This document shows, in pieces, positions 1 to 11,084 of a DNA stretch of 64,000 nucleotides. The DNA comes from Calamus simplicifolius. Lineage: Eukaryota; Streptophyta; Magnoliopsida; Arecales; Arecaceae. Position 1 is the stretch's first letter. Each line of letters begins with the position of its first letter. The translations under genes were made by a program, and so were the position numbers. The stretch covers positions 285,909 to 349,908 of the forward strand of contig UESW01005048.1 of NCBI GenBank assembly GCA_900491605.1. The letters are read 5' to 3'. The notes below the pieces were generated by a model. That model saw only the letters and a list, made by a program, of their open reading frames with translations. It was not told where the DNA came from and did no database searches.

Positions 1-2
1 GA

Positions 3-203
3 ACATTCCTCCCTGAAGACTTGGTCCTCAGGCGAGCCAAAGTTTTCAAACCCACGGAGGGAGGAAAGCTGTCTCCCAATTGGGAAGGACCTTACCGAGT
101 CACCGATGCACTTCATCGTGGAGCATACCGAATCGAATAACTGGATGGGAAACCTCATCCTCGCACTTGGAATGCGAACAACCTCCGTCGGTATTATCAG
201 TAA
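3..203 (+). pseudogene. Tat-type gypsy integrase, C-terminal remnant
   Basis: This is the last ~66 codons of a Ty3/gypsy polyprotein; the rest lies left of the window. The frame reads DLVLRRAKVFKP, then GGKLSPNWEGPYRV and PRTWN, ending LRRYYQ and a TAA stop at 201-203. That is the usual integrase C-terminus, and it closely matches the integrase end of the minus-strand element at 22.05-22.3 kb. An in-frame TAA at 138-140 breaks the frame, so this copy is dead. It sets element 1 in plus orientation. The antisense ORF and 3' LTR that follow fit the same Tat-type layout as the complete element at 15.5-29.3 kb. Confidence 0.85.
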
Positions 204-720
204 AGATATCAATATCATAAGCTTGAGCATGTTTACAAAAATAATATTTATTTTTTACTAACGAAAGTCTCTTCAAGCAATCTTACTTCTTTAGCTCAAG
301 CCTGACTTCGCGTCGGCACTCAAGCCCGACTCCACGTCGGCACTCAATCTCGATTCAACGTTGGCACTTTACCGACTCCATCGGTATTCATGTCTGACAC
401 AGAATCGGTAGTTAAGCCCAACCCTACGTCGGCACTCAAGCTCAATTAAACTTTGGTACTCCAGCCCGGTTTCGTGTCGGTACACAAGCCTAGGTTGGAT
501 CGGTGTTTGACTTGTTTCGGTCTCAATTTAAACCCCAAGGCTCTGGTCTTGACCTCTTCCACTTCTTGACTTTGGCCTCGATACCGAATCTTGACTCAAC
601 TACGGCCTTGACCTAGCTACAGCCTGGGTTTCTACCTTGGCTTCTGCCTCATCTAACCCTAGCCACGGCTTCGGTTCCTAAGTTGAATCTACGATTTTGG
701 CCCCGATGCCGGTTCTAGAA
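204..720. repeat. Hypervariable 3' untranslated repeats of Tat element 1
   Basis: No gene is visible here. From about 290 to 500 a degenerate tandem repeat of roughly 26-30 bp recurs, with cores such as 'cgtcggcactcaag' and 'cggcactcaa'. It is followed by looser repeats of 'ggcctcgacc/ttgac' type to about 700. The block sits between the pol stop and the antisense ORF. The complete element at 15.5-29.3 kb has an unrelated ~141-bp array in the same place. Confidence 0.6.
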
Positions 721-936
721 TGAGCAAATTAATAGCAAATTTCGAAGATTTCAAAAGTTTCAATGATTGTAAAAGTCTTACAAAATTCCCGACTCTTGTC
801 GGGCCTTATTACAAAAAAAAAGGGGAGACACTCAGGGCTCAGCCGATGCTGGACCATCATCCTCAGGAGCTTCGTCTGACTCCAGCTCCTCGATCCCCTC
901 GAGACCGTAGAGTCTTCGTACTTTATTTTTGCAGTC

Positions 937-3123
937 CTAGAAGCCCCCATTATATGCAAAGGTAGTGGTCTCAGCCAGCTCCTCATCATAAATGTTGGAC
1001 TTCCTGAAGTTCTCTATGACCTCGGTGGCTTTCTTCTCTGCCGCAGCAACTTTTTCCTCGGTAGCCGCCACTGCCTCCTTCAAGTTGGTTATTTCGGCGT
1101 TGGATCGGTGAACGATCTCCTTGGCGTTCTCTGCCCGCTCCTCGACCGCTTTTATTTTGATGATGGCGAAGTGTAGCCGATTCTTCAGTATGAACACCTC
1201 TGACTCTGCCATCTTTTGCTTCTCCTCCGCTACCTTCTGTTTTTCCTCCGCCACCTGAGCATTATCGAGCTCATTGGCTGCTTGGCATTGAGCCACCTCA
1301 AGCACCTCCTCTGCCCTTTCAGCCCGGGCTAAATTCCTGAATTGGGCAGCCTCGGCTTCGGCCTCGACCCTTTGTGCCCGGGCCAGTTCAGCTTGGATCG
1401 CATCCAGAGCCACCTTGGCCTTTTCTGCTCTGGCTTGGGCTTGATTGGTGTCTTCTTGTGACTGGTCGAGGGTGGCCTCGGCCTGAGACAGGATGCCTCT
1501 GACTGCAGCCAAGGAATTCATTGCATGTACAAGTGAATTATTCGGGTTAAGTGAAGAAAAATTCTTAAAACATTAACATTGAGGAAGGACTTACCCAGAG
1601 GTGAGCCATGAATGCCTCGCGGAAGAAGACAGAGGTCCCTTGGTTCTGGAGGACTCTCTGAAGCTTAGGTACACATACTTGAGCCATCGTCTACTCGGCC
1701 CAACGGCTGTGGTGCAGAAGAATTGATTGGAAGGAAGGCGCGTTGGCCTCGTCTTCCTCCGCGGCACTGGCGGATGCTGGAGCCGCTGGCGCCGGGTCAG
1801 AGGCCAGCGGTGCCTCTTCCGTTGGCGCTTCAGCCTGTGGAGGCTCCTCGGCTGTCGCCTCTTCGATGGGTAGGGTGGCCTCTGGAGTCAGCCCTGTGAT
1901 CGAGGTGGTTGGCTCCACCCCGGGAGCGGCAGGCGGTGGTGGCGGGACTTCAGTCCTCTGTTCCGGAGGAGTATTGGTAAGGTCGATGGGGGATGGGGGT
2001 GGTGCTGGTAAAGGTGATCGAGGTCGTCTCCTTTCCTCGGCCTCTTCATTTCTTCCCGAGGCCCCTTCGGCCTCAGCTCTCTTACTGACTTTAATTTTTG
2101 CCCTCTTCTCGGTAGGGGCTCCATCTGCTCAGGCCCTTCTTTCCTTGGCGACGGCCTTTCTCACTGCTTGGAGTGATGGTGCCATACCTGCACATGTCAA
2201 AGGACTTATTAAAAAAAAAAAAAAAAAAGAAAAGGAGGAGAGCAGATGAAGGGGGGAAGAGTTGTGGCTGCTCACCATTGCCAGGAATAAGGCCTGCCAG
2301 CCGAAGATTCTCCTCGGCTAGCAACTGGTTGCATCGAGGGACGTCGGCAGTAATCAACTGCCCGAACGCCTCTTAGTCCCTTGGGAGTATTGTTGGGTCC
2401 TTCTTTGGCTTGGTGTTGGAAATCCCCCACACTATCCTTACCCCTCAACTTGGGCGAAGAAAAACCTATCTTTCCACCCCTTAATGGAAGTGGGAAGATA
2501 CAGCTTAAGGGTTCTAGTTGGCCTAGGGAGCAAAGGACCACCACCCCGATTGTTTCCTAAGGGTATAGAAACTACGGAAGAGAGAAATCCTAGCCTCTAT
2601 CCCATGGATGTGGCATAATACTTGGAAACTGATAATAGTCCGAATGGAATTCGGAACCAACTGAGCCAGAGATAAGGAATATCTGTCTAAAAGGTTAAAT
2701 ATGAAAGGGTGAACAGGAAGACGGAGGCCGGCCTTGAAATAATTCTCGTAAAGAGTAACCCTACCAGGAGAAAAGGAGGTTACCCTATCCTCAAAAAGAG
2801 GTCGGTATAGACGGAGGTCGGTAGAAATTTGGTACCGAGCCCTGAGATTGATTCTCTTGGCCAGACATGCTAGAGGCAGTCCCCCGAGGGGACTGCCTCG
2901 CAAGGGAAGATGGGCCAGCGGTGGCCGGACGGTGCCGGATGGGGGCCCATTCGGCGGCCGGGCGACCCGACACTTGCCGCTGCTCCACTAGGGCACCATC
3001 CGCGGAGGTAGACCAGCTGGGCGCAGGAGAAGAAGAAGGCTGTGAAGGGTTGGGGGAATAACCCCTGGAATTGGAGATTGAATATGAAAGAGATGAAGAA
3101 GCCATGGAAATGGAACTAACCAT
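937..3123 (-). pseudogene. Antisense ORF of Tat element 1 (Transposase_28-like plus coiled coil)
   Basis: A multi-exon gene on the strand opposite pol. Reading leftward: a Ser/Pro-rich N-terminus from ATG at 3121-3123; a Transposase_28-like block at about 2903-2523, with LYENYFKAGLRLPVHPF and LVPNSIRTIISF and ending FRSFYTLRKQSGWW; a Pro/Glu/Ala-rich acidic linker at about 2124-1691; an exon ending near 1595 with a GTAAG donor; then a last exon 1521-937 of 194 residues that is nearly all Ala/Glu/Lys coiled coil. It ends with a tail motif beginning FRKSNIYDEEL and closing AYNGGF. Frameshifts separate the blocks. The consensus AG at the last acceptor looks lost (TGCA before ATG). Function is unknown; the family is known only from retroelement-associated and transposon-annotated plant proteins. 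Confidence 0.7.
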
Positions 3124-3610
3124 TAGGATTTGGGAACTGAGAATCAGGGACGAAGAGCTCGGGTGGTAGAAGATGAATAGACTCGAACATGGTCAGGAGG
3201 AAGGAAGCAAAGGCAGTAGAAGCGGCTCGGATTAGAGGCAACCCCTTTTATTGCCTCGTTTCAAATCATCCCGCCAATCCGCAATTTGGCCACGTGCCCG
3301 CTCACTATTGGGAATCGGTGCGGCAACTGCTCGATGCGCGGGACGCGAGGGGCACTACCAATGACGGGATAGCGGTGACCTCACCGCAATGATGGTGCTT
3401 GCCTTTTCGCAACTTCGTACCCGAGGGAAATCCCCCTCAATCTCAACAGCCAAAACGGATGAGGCAATGGCGTTGCAGTGCCCGATGCCTCATCAAAGAA
3501 GGAACGACCCTTGGAGACCAGTGTCCTTTTCTTAGCCGCTGGCGCCCGAGGATCACCCACCGGGTGATATAACGCCCCCTTTCGCTGGTGAGTGCATGCC
3601 CACCTATCTC
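3124..3610. other. Leader region of antisense ORF 1, no gene
   Basis: This lies between the antisense ORF start and the element's polypurine tract. Short open frames exist but show no recognisable family. In the antisense direction it should hold the ORF promoter and 5' leader. I see no convincing TATA box. Confidence 0.4.
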
Positions 3611-3624
3611 AGGGGCGGAGGGGC
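3611..3624 (+). other. Polypurine tract of Tat element 1
   Basis: The purine run aggggcggagggg(c) lies 3 bases before TGATGTGGCTG at 3628. In the complete element at 15.5-29.3 kb, read in its own direction, an aggggtggggggg-type tract precedes the same TGATGTGGCTG LTR start. This fixes element 1 as plus-oriented. Confidence 0.75.
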
Positions 3625-3627
3625 ATC

Positions 3628-3769
3628 TGATGTGGCTGATCATGCCCCCATATGATGGGGTAACAGTCCGCACAATTTTTGGAGCCAAGTAATTTGTCAG
3701 CTAGTCCCAGCACCGGCTTCGGCCTCGGCCTTGAGCCCCGCTTTGGCCTCGGACTTCGCAATTGAAATC
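3628..3769 (+). mobile_element. 5' end of the 3' LTR of Tat element 1, truncated
   Basis: It begins TGATGTGGCTG, the same LTR start as the complete Tat element. It continues through 'ggcttcggcctcggcc' repeats and is lost near 3770, where LINE sequence on the other strand begins. No LTR end is seen, so the right part of the LTR is missing or displaced. The junction position is approximate. Confidence 0.65.
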
Positions 3770-4230
3770 CCCAGCAATGATAGAAGAAAGACCTTGAGCA
3801 AGAAGGGAACACAGTTCAGACCAAAGAACCCTTCTCTCCCGATAGTCCGTACTGGCGTAGATAGCCGATAGGAGCCAGGGACCAGAAGTTCCCTTAGAGA
3901 CAACAAGGCCAATCTGCTGACTGCACTGATGAAAAGCATCAATCGTAACAGCAGAGGCACGCCAAATAGTCAAGATTCCTTCAGACAGGCCATCGGCTTC
4001 TACCGCATAAGAGAACTAAGAACAGGCAATTTGCCTACGAAACTGGGCCAGACAATCACCTGATAATATTTCAAAGTAAAATCTTCATTTACAAAGTGGA
4101 GGAATCTGGAACCCCTCCCTGGTCCTCCATCATAAAGCTATCAACAATACCCCCTTTCAACATGGAGCCTTCATCAGATATCTATAATGGAGAGGCCTGC
4201 GGTCCCTCCGAATCAATACCAGGCACATCA
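3770..4230 (-). pseudogene. LINE (L1-type) ORF2 endonuclease fragment
   Basis: The minus-strand translation gives PWLLSAIYASTDYRERRVLW, then LCSLLAQGLSSIIAGDFNCE. These are the hallmark blocks of the APE-type endonuclease domain at the start of plant L1-like ORF2 (strand-terminal VYAS and GDFN motifs). The upstream part toward 4100 continues in other frames with stops. Only the endonuclease piece is present, with no reverse transcriptase and no poly-A tail. It abuts the broken LTR of Tat element 1 and lies just upstream of the SLAH promoter. Confidence 0.8.
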
Positions 4231-4307
4231 AACAATATTACATTTTTAATCTATGTAGATGAATGATAGAAATACATGTTTCTAAATAATATTTTAATAT
4301 TAGAATA

Positions 4308-4632
4308 TTATATTGATGGATATCGATCGCATCGCATCGCAGAGAGAAAACGAAGCACGTACATCCCCCTTAGCTTTTCGAGGAAAACGTATTCGAAGTC
4401 TAGACCGTAAGATTTCACCTGCAACTCGGCTGATACGGCAATGGTTCTTCGACTCCCAGGCACCCAATGGGTCCTACTCGTTAGGAATACGATTCCCTTG
4501 GAAGGGCTGCAAGGGGAGTGGCGCAGGTTAGAGTCCGGCTGGTAGGGTCCATTTTGTTTCAATTCAACTCCCCTGCATATTGTGTGGCCTTAAGTGAAAG
4601 CACCGTCATGGCCTAGCCTGCCTATAAATGCA
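4308..4632 (+). promoter_or_regulatory. Proximal promoter of the SLAH-like gene
   Basis: TATA box TATAAAT at 4623-4629, followed by CAACACAAGGGAAGCACG. The stretch from about 4308 to the TATA box is alignable by eye with 54.55-54.88 kb, where blocks such as 'gatttcac', 'ttcttcgact', 'gggtcctac' and 'ctagcctgcctataaatgc' recur in the same order. Conservation of the promoter in two places supports a functional role. Confidence 0.65.
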
Positions 4633-5124
4633 ACACAAGGGAAGCACGTAAGTATCTCAAACTAAATAGGCGTCTCAGTCTTCATCCTCTTTGTTTTTTA
4701 TTTTGAGGGAAGAGGTGGCTCCATCGTCGTTTCTTTGCTCTGAGTGGTTTAATTATCTCCTTTAACAACTGCTCTCGACTCCTGAGAAACACCGAGATAG
4801 CACCAGTTCTCCTTCATCAGAAGGGTAAGAATTGCATCCCTGATGCTCAGAAATCTTCATTGTTATCTTTCTTTTATAACACAAGGGAAGCACGTAAGTA
4901 TCTCAAAACTAAATAGGCGTCTCAGTCTTCATCCTCTTTGTTTTTTATTTTGAGGGAAGAGGTGGCTCCATCGTCGTTTCTTTGCTCTGAGTGGTTTAAT
5001 TATCTCCTTTAACAACTGCTCTCGACTCCTGAGAAACACCGAGATAGCACCAGTTCTCCTTCATCAGAAGGGTAAGAATTGCATCCCTGATGCTCAGAAA
5101 TCTTCATTGTTATCTTTCTTTTAT
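4633..5124 (+). repeat. Tandem 246-bp duplication of the SLAH 5' leader
   Basis: Two head-to-tail copies, 4633-4878 and 4879-5124, nearly identical apart from one extra A in the second. Each holds the transcribed leader and a splice donor GTAAGAATT (first GT at 4825, second at 5072). The second copy lacks its own TATA box. The transcript could therefore splice from either donor to the acceptor at 5684-5685, giving a short or long 5' UTR. Confidence 0.9.
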
Positions 5125-5159
5125 CGTGGAATGAGTATACTTGACCCATCCAAACTTAA

Positions 5160-5173
5160 ATATAATAATAATA

Positions 5174-5234
<61 letters not shown>

Positions 5235-5235
5235 T
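5160..5235. repeat. (TAA)n microsatellite in SLAH intron 1
   Basis: About 25 ATA/TAA trinucleotide units, with one interruption near the start, inside the 5' UTR intron. The rest of the intron to 5685 shows nothing coding. Confidence 0.95.
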
Positions 5236-5700
5236 ATTATCCTCAAACTAATTGAGATCGCTTATAAAGATCTCAGCTTATAACGGTTATCGAGCTATTC
5301 AAATCGGTCCTCCCATACGGACGGCTGTCAACAGCCTTGTTGCTCCATTTCTTCTTCTCTTCTTGGTTGCGGAGTGGGACGAAAGCTTTCTTATCTTTTC
5401 TTCTTGTCGCTCCTATTTATGTCTATGGGAGCGGTGTTGCCTTCATTGTACTTCTCTCGGCTGTCCTAACAAAATAGCTCAGCTCATAATGGAAAACCAT
5501 TCCAGGTATTTAGTTAATGGCCTGTGAGCTGTTTGTTCTTTGTAGTAAGGCCTCTCTGTTGCTTTTAGATCAGAACATAATGATCGTTGTTGTTGTTGTT
5601 TTGATTTTGCCTATGGTTTAACATTTGGAGTTGGTGATAGTCATTGGAACTACACTGTGTAACCCTGATTGTTTGTGTTATATAGGAATTATCGCATCTA

Positions 5701-8700
5701 ATGGAGAACAAACATGTTCAAGTCTGGCTTTCAGCTGCAAAACAAGTTTCCCCCGAAGAGCTTCCATCTGGTTTTCATGGTGTTGAGTGCAATGGAACGC
5801 AGTCGGTTACCCTTCCCAATCCTCAAGAAGATGCAACTGTTGGCAAAGTAAGTTATATATCTTCCTGCTGTGTTCTGATTCATATGCTGCTACTTCTGAA
5901 TTTAAGATATCGATCACTACCCACCTTTTCTTTCTGCGGGCAGACACATAAGCCTCTGTATAGTTAGTAAGTTCTGGATGCATTCAAAATGTTTTCCTTG
6001 GCATGAAAAAATATCCTTTCATTTTTTGAGTGTCATTAATATTCTATGATATTTTGTAAATAGCTAACTGATCTTTTTTATTTTTATTTTTAAAGAATAC
6101 ACCCTTGTTTTTATATTTTCTTCCTTCAGGTGCTCTATTTTGATCTCTTACATTTTCGCTAATGCTTTCTGATGCTATGCTGAATTACGAAATCTTAATA
6201 TCGCTAAATCAATCTCCAAATCCTGCTTCAAAAATTAAGGACTTTCAATAGCATATCAAAAATAATCTGAGTAAAAGATTTTTTTCCCACTTTAATATGT
6301 TCTTCTATGTAGATGCTTATGCTTAACGCAAATAGGCAAAAATATGATAATGACGATATCTAGAATCTATGCATAGTTGATGAAGAGTAATCATGTAAGG
6401 CCAAGGACTCCACAATTTCTTTCATTTGTCCCCCTGCCGATTCGAAGTATGCTGTTCTGTCTAAATTAAGGTAAAAGAAGAATCGCTCAGTAAGTGTGGA
6501 TTGGTAATAGAACAAAAAAAGAAGTAACGAGTGTTTCTCTACCAAGAGGTTTAGCTCGAATAGTTCACTAGAAGGGGTCTCACCTGTTAACTCTGATTTT
6601 CTGACTAATTGCTTGACATGGTGTCTGATCTTTTGTCTCAAATTGCTGCCACACAATTCTATGGGCACAGATATGCTACAATGGTTGACATTTTCTTTTG
6701 AGCTTGTTTGTAAATGCACATGCTTTTGCTTGTAAAATTTTCAAGTTGTTTAAGAATATTTTGATCATTCAATTCATGTTTATATGTTCTGCTTCAGGGA
6801 TCGGACTGTGTCATGCTTAATAATAGCCTGGCTAATGTCTTTGGTGTGCCGGTTGAAGCAACTGATTGGCATCAGTCATATTCTATTGCACAAGCTATAA
6901 AAGTGTTATCCAGTGATAAACCTGGAACGACTGCCACCGATGAGCAGCCAGATCAAACTTCTGATTCTGCTACTGCCAACACACAACAACTAAAAGAGGG
7001 AAGGTCTCATCCTCAACCCATACCAGAAGGGAATTCATATGACAAGGCAACAACAACGGGTGAAGTTACTGATTCATTTGACAGTCAGTGGAGGATACCA
7101 AGAAATGATAGTCCGAGGGACAAACGATTTGATTCATTCAAGACATGGTCTGGAGGACTTGAAAGGCAGTTATCGAACTTCCGTGGAAAGCCGCAGGAAC
7201 CAGATCTGGAAGCTAATGATTCGCATAGTCCTGAGATTGAGACCGTGCCAGTTAATCGCTACTTTGATGCCTTGGAAGGTCCTGAATTAGACACTCTAAG
7301 GGTACGCAGACTCTTGGTCATAACATCTTCTGATGCTGCTATTGTTTCTCTATTAAACGTTTTGTGTGCATTTCATCATTCATGTTATAAATCTTCTGAA
7401 AAATAATCACTGGTAGACCACAGGAAACCATCTTGTATTGCATAATGTGTGAGTCTAAACAGTTTTTTCAAGATAGCGTGATATGATGGCATGTTGGTCT
7501 TAGATAATAAGGCACGATTCTGTTAGATGTTCTCATCGTTTCACTTGTCACCTGCTGCAGGCATCAGAGGTATCAGTTCTTCCTGAAGACGAGAAGTGGC
7601 CCTTCCTTCTTCGTTTTCCAATATCCTCTTTTGGTATGTGCCTTGGTGTGAGCAGCCAAGCTATCTTGTGGAAGACCTTAGCCCAAACTTCATCTATGAG
7701 TTTCCTGCATGTAAGCCTGACAGTCAACCTTGTGCTTTGGTGCATCTCCCTTGCACTGATGGCAACTGTATCCCTCATTTACTCCCTGAAAATCATCTTC
7801 TACTTTGAAGCAGTTCGACGGGAGTACTATCACCCAGTACGTGTCAATTTCTTCTTTGCTCCATGGATAGCTTGCCTTTTCTTGGCACTTGGTGTGCCAC
7901 CATCAGTTGCAGTAAACCTTCATGCAGCTCTCTGGTATGTCATTATGGCTCCAATCTTTTGCCTTGAGCTCAAAATTTATGGCCAATGGATGTCTGGAGG
8001 CCAACGAAGGCTCTCAAAAGTAGCAAATCCATCAAACCATTTATCAATTGTGGGCAACTTTGTGGGTGCATTGCTTGGTCAATCGATGGGAATTAAGGAA
8101 GGGCCTATCTTCTTCTTTGCTGTTGGATTAGCTCACTATACAGTACTGTTTGTAACTCTGTACCAGAGGCTTCCCACAAATGAAACACTTCCAAAGGATC
8201 TTCACCCAATATTTTTTTATTTGTAGCAGTACCCAGTGTTGCTTGCGTTGCATGGGCCCAGATTTGTGGGGACTTTGATTATGGTTCAAGGATAGCTTAC
8301 TTTATTGCCATGTTCCTCTATACCTCTCTGGTAAGTGTCTCTTTGTCACATCCTTTGTGAATCATGCAAATTAATGCATTATTTTTTTCCTTTAAGTATG
8401 CTGATTAGTTTGCCATAAAAAACTTAATAGGGAATGGCTTTTGCATTATTCCTTCTTTTTGATATCAGAATTAGGTTTTAAGGGATAAATATGTTCCTCT
8501 TAACATAACTCAAAATCCAAGTCTGCATTCTTTAACCATGATTCCTGACCATGGCTTGAGAATTATGTAGCAGAAAATGCTATATGCTTTGGTTCCACTG
8601 TTTCAGAAGACGTAAGTGTTTCTTAATAAATATGAATGGGAAAGCCAATAAATCTATGCATTTCTCCAAATTATCAGCAGAGATTTCTTTGAGGAAAGTC

Positions 8701-9188
8701 ATCTAACTGTTTTGCTTATTTTCTTGTGCATTTGCAGGCTGTGCGAATTAATTTATTCCGAGGTTTCAGGTCTCTCTCTCTCTCTCTCTAGAAATTGTTT
8801 TGGTTACTGCCTTCTATTCTCTTATTTATGATTTCTTACATTCGTTTGTTTCAACAGGTTCTCACTGGCATGGTGGGCATATACTTTTCCCATGACAAGT
8901 GCTTCAATTGCAACCATTAAATACTCCATGGAGGTGACAAATTTATTAACTCGATCACTTTCTGTTGGACTCTCTGCAATCTCCACCTTCACAGTAACAG
9001 CTCTGCTCGTGTCCACCATTATTCATGCTTTTGTCCTCCATGACCTCTTCCCAAATGATGTCTCTATTGCTATCACACGGAAAAGACCAAAGTTCAGGAA
9101 GATGCTTGCGCATCTGAAATCAGGAAGCTCAGACACGAAAGACATAGAAGGCTCTCTTCCGAAAAACAGTCCAGAGCGTCAGCTTTGA
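5701..9188 (+). CDS. S-type anion channel, SLAH2/SLAH3-like, with a 1-bp frameshift
   Basis: A plasma-membrane anion (nitrate/chloride) channel of the SLAC1/TehA-like TDT family. Coding exons: 5701-5847 (exon opens at 5686), 6798-7301, 7561-8330, 8738-8769 and 8858-9188; all have GT-AG borders and join in phase. Exons 1-2 give a ~217-residue cytosolic N-terminus with the SLAH3-type blocks FDSFKTWSGGLERQL and RYFDALEGPELDTLR. Exon 3 holds most membrane helices, with SFGMCLGVSSQAI, RREYYHPVRVNFFFAPW and GQWMSGGQRRLSKVANPSNH. Exon 5 has WWAYTFPM, whose Phe (8886-8888) corresponds, by my recollection, to the gating Phe450 of Arabidopsis SLAC1. One base is missing in a T7 run at 8212-8218, sending the frame into a TAG at 8225-8227. 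Without that lesion the product would be ~594 residues, normal for the family. It is either an assembly or sequencing slip or a recent null allele. Confidence 0.88.
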
Positions 9189-9409
9189 ATTTTTTTGGCC
9201 TATTTATGCCTTTGGTGCATTATGTTACAGTCGGATCCTTTTCTGCCATAAGCGAACAACGGATCCCAATAAAATGGTCTGATGATTTGTTAACCCAACC
9301 ATGCTCATATAATTTGGAGATGAAGACTGCATATCATAAGCACTCTGTCCAGAATAGAATTTGTCTAATAAAGGTATTTGAGTTATTCATTGGTTCAAAT
9401 AAGTCTTAT
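9189..9409 (+). other. 3' UTR region of the SLAH-like gene
   Basis: It follows the TGA and holds candidate polyadenylation signals AATAAA near 9269 and 9367. It ends where the solo LTR begins, after the 5-bp flank CTTAT. Confidence 0.55.
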
Positions 9410-9450
9410 TGTGATACCCCAAAATTTAGTCCGCATATTGGATGGGAGAT

Positions 9451-9695
9451 TGTTGGCAATTGAAAAGGCTGTTCGTATCCCAAGCTGTTTGGAAATTGAA
9501 AAGGCTGTTCGTATCCCAAGCTCATCTTAGGACTTGGAGTTTGAAATAATTATTTAGTAAATTATGTTTACTTATTGTTGCTCGTTTCCAAATTAGCTTT
9601 AATTATTCTGTTACTTAAAGGTCTATAAATATCATGTAATCCTTCAAGGTTTGAAATGCAATAGAATAACTATTCCAAATTTCCTTCTTCCAACA
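9451..9695 (+). repeat. 5' LTR of Copia 1
   Basis: 245 bp. It starts TGTTGGCAATTG and ends CTTCCAACA. A 28-bp segment starting 'attgaaaaggctgttcg' occurs twice near its start. A TATA-like TATAAATATC lies near 9624 and an AATAGAAT signal near 9660. Confidence 0.92.
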
Positions 9696-9758
9696 TCTGG
9701 TATTAGAGCCTGATTGGCTAAGTTGTTCTCGTATAAGGCTAAGTTATTCTCGTATAAG

Positions 9759-10650
9759 ATGGCTTATGTGAGTAGTGCCAGGAATGTCTAACCTCAACTC
9801 CCAAGGTTTGATGGGAAGAATTTTGAGCATTGGAAGATCCAGATGGAGGTGTTGTTCAGTTTTCAGGAGCTGACCGAGATTATTGAAGAAGGATTCGTCG
9901 AGTCGGGAGCAGCGGCAGATTCGACAACGGAGGAGCAGAAGACGACAAAAGAAAATCGTAAGAAAGATCGTAAGGCTCTCTTTTACATCTTTCAAGCGAT
10001 AGATTCGTCAATATTTGAAAAAGTAGCGAATTCGAAGACGGCAAAGGAAGCGTGGGATACTCATCAAAATTTACAAACGTGTTGGGAAGGTCCAGAAGGT
10101 TCGGCTTCAGACTCTTCGTCGACAATACGAGCTCCTTCAGATGGAAAAGTCGAAGTCCATTTCCGACTATTTCTCATGGGTATTGACTCTTGTTAATCAA
10201 ATGAAGGCCAATGGTGAGACTATTGGTGATCAACTTATTGTCGAGAAGATCCTTCGGATGCTAATGTTGCAGTTTGAATATATTGTGACTTCCATCGAAG
10301 AGTCACGTGACCTCTCTGTTTTGACCGTGGATGAGTTGGTTGGCTCTCTACAAATGCATAAGCAACGACTCAAGGAGAAGTCCAAGACGGTGGAGGAGGC
10401 TCTACAAAGCCAGTTGGTGTTGCCTGATGAAAAGAAGAATCTTTCTACTCAAATGAAAGATAAAAGGCGGCAAGAGAAGCAACCTCGACAACAAAAAGAT
10501 AAGTCCCATATTCAATGTTTTAATTGTAAAAAGTATGGGCATTATAAATCTGAGTGTCGAAGCAAAAGATCTAGTGGTCAAAAGTTTTATGCTAAAGTAG
10601 CAAGTTCTGTCGATAGATTTGATGATGAGCATGATAATGCTCTTTTATTC
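9759..10650 (+). pseudogene. Copia 1 gag
   Basis: The capsid part begins in one frame (from the ATG at about 9759, and in phase at 9843 MEVLFSFQELTEII) and must shift +1 after KEAWD near 10050. The rest, from about 10060 in the frame of 10141, reads RLQTLRRQYELLQMEKSKS. It ends with a CCHC zinc knuckle CFNCKKYGHYKSEC at about 10519-10560. The single frameshift makes gag non-functional as read here. Confidence 0.85.
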
Positions 10651-10685
10651 ACGTGTGATGCTTCGGTGGAGAACCATAAGAATGT

Positions 10686-11084
10686 TTGGTACTTGACACT
10701 GGATGCAGTAATCACATGTGTGGTGAAAAAAAGTTATTCTCAAATTTCGATGACACCTTTCGTTCGGAGGTGAGGTTCGAGAATGATACAAAATTTCCTA
10801 TCATGGGAAAGGGAAGCATTAAAATCAAGATAAAAGATGGATCGATTTCAACCATTTCCAACGTCCATTATGTTCCTGGCCTTCGAGAGAATCTCCTGAG
10901 CATAGGACAGTTGTTCGAGCGAGGCTATCGCATGATCATCAAGGATGAGGTTTGCATGATTCATGATGGCAAAGGAGGATTGATTGCGAAGGTAAAAATG
11001 GCTCAAAATCACCTTTTTTCTTTGTATATTAATTATGCTACGTCATGTTTTAGTGCCTCGGTGCAAGATTCTTCATGGCTTTGA
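10686..11084 (+). pseudogene. Copia 1 protease region
   Basis: An aspartic protease with the active-site block LDTGCSNHMCG, followed by FSNFDD and VHYVPGLRENLLSIGQL. It is out of frame with both gag upstream and the pre-integrase domain downstream (stop at 11082-11084). The DTG triad is intact. Confidence 0.85.

Noticed and set aside
1743..2249. 168-codon Ser/Ala-rich plus-strand frame
   Set aside because: Mirror of the Pro/Glu/Ala-rich linker of the antisense ORF on the minus strand; ends in a poly-A tract.
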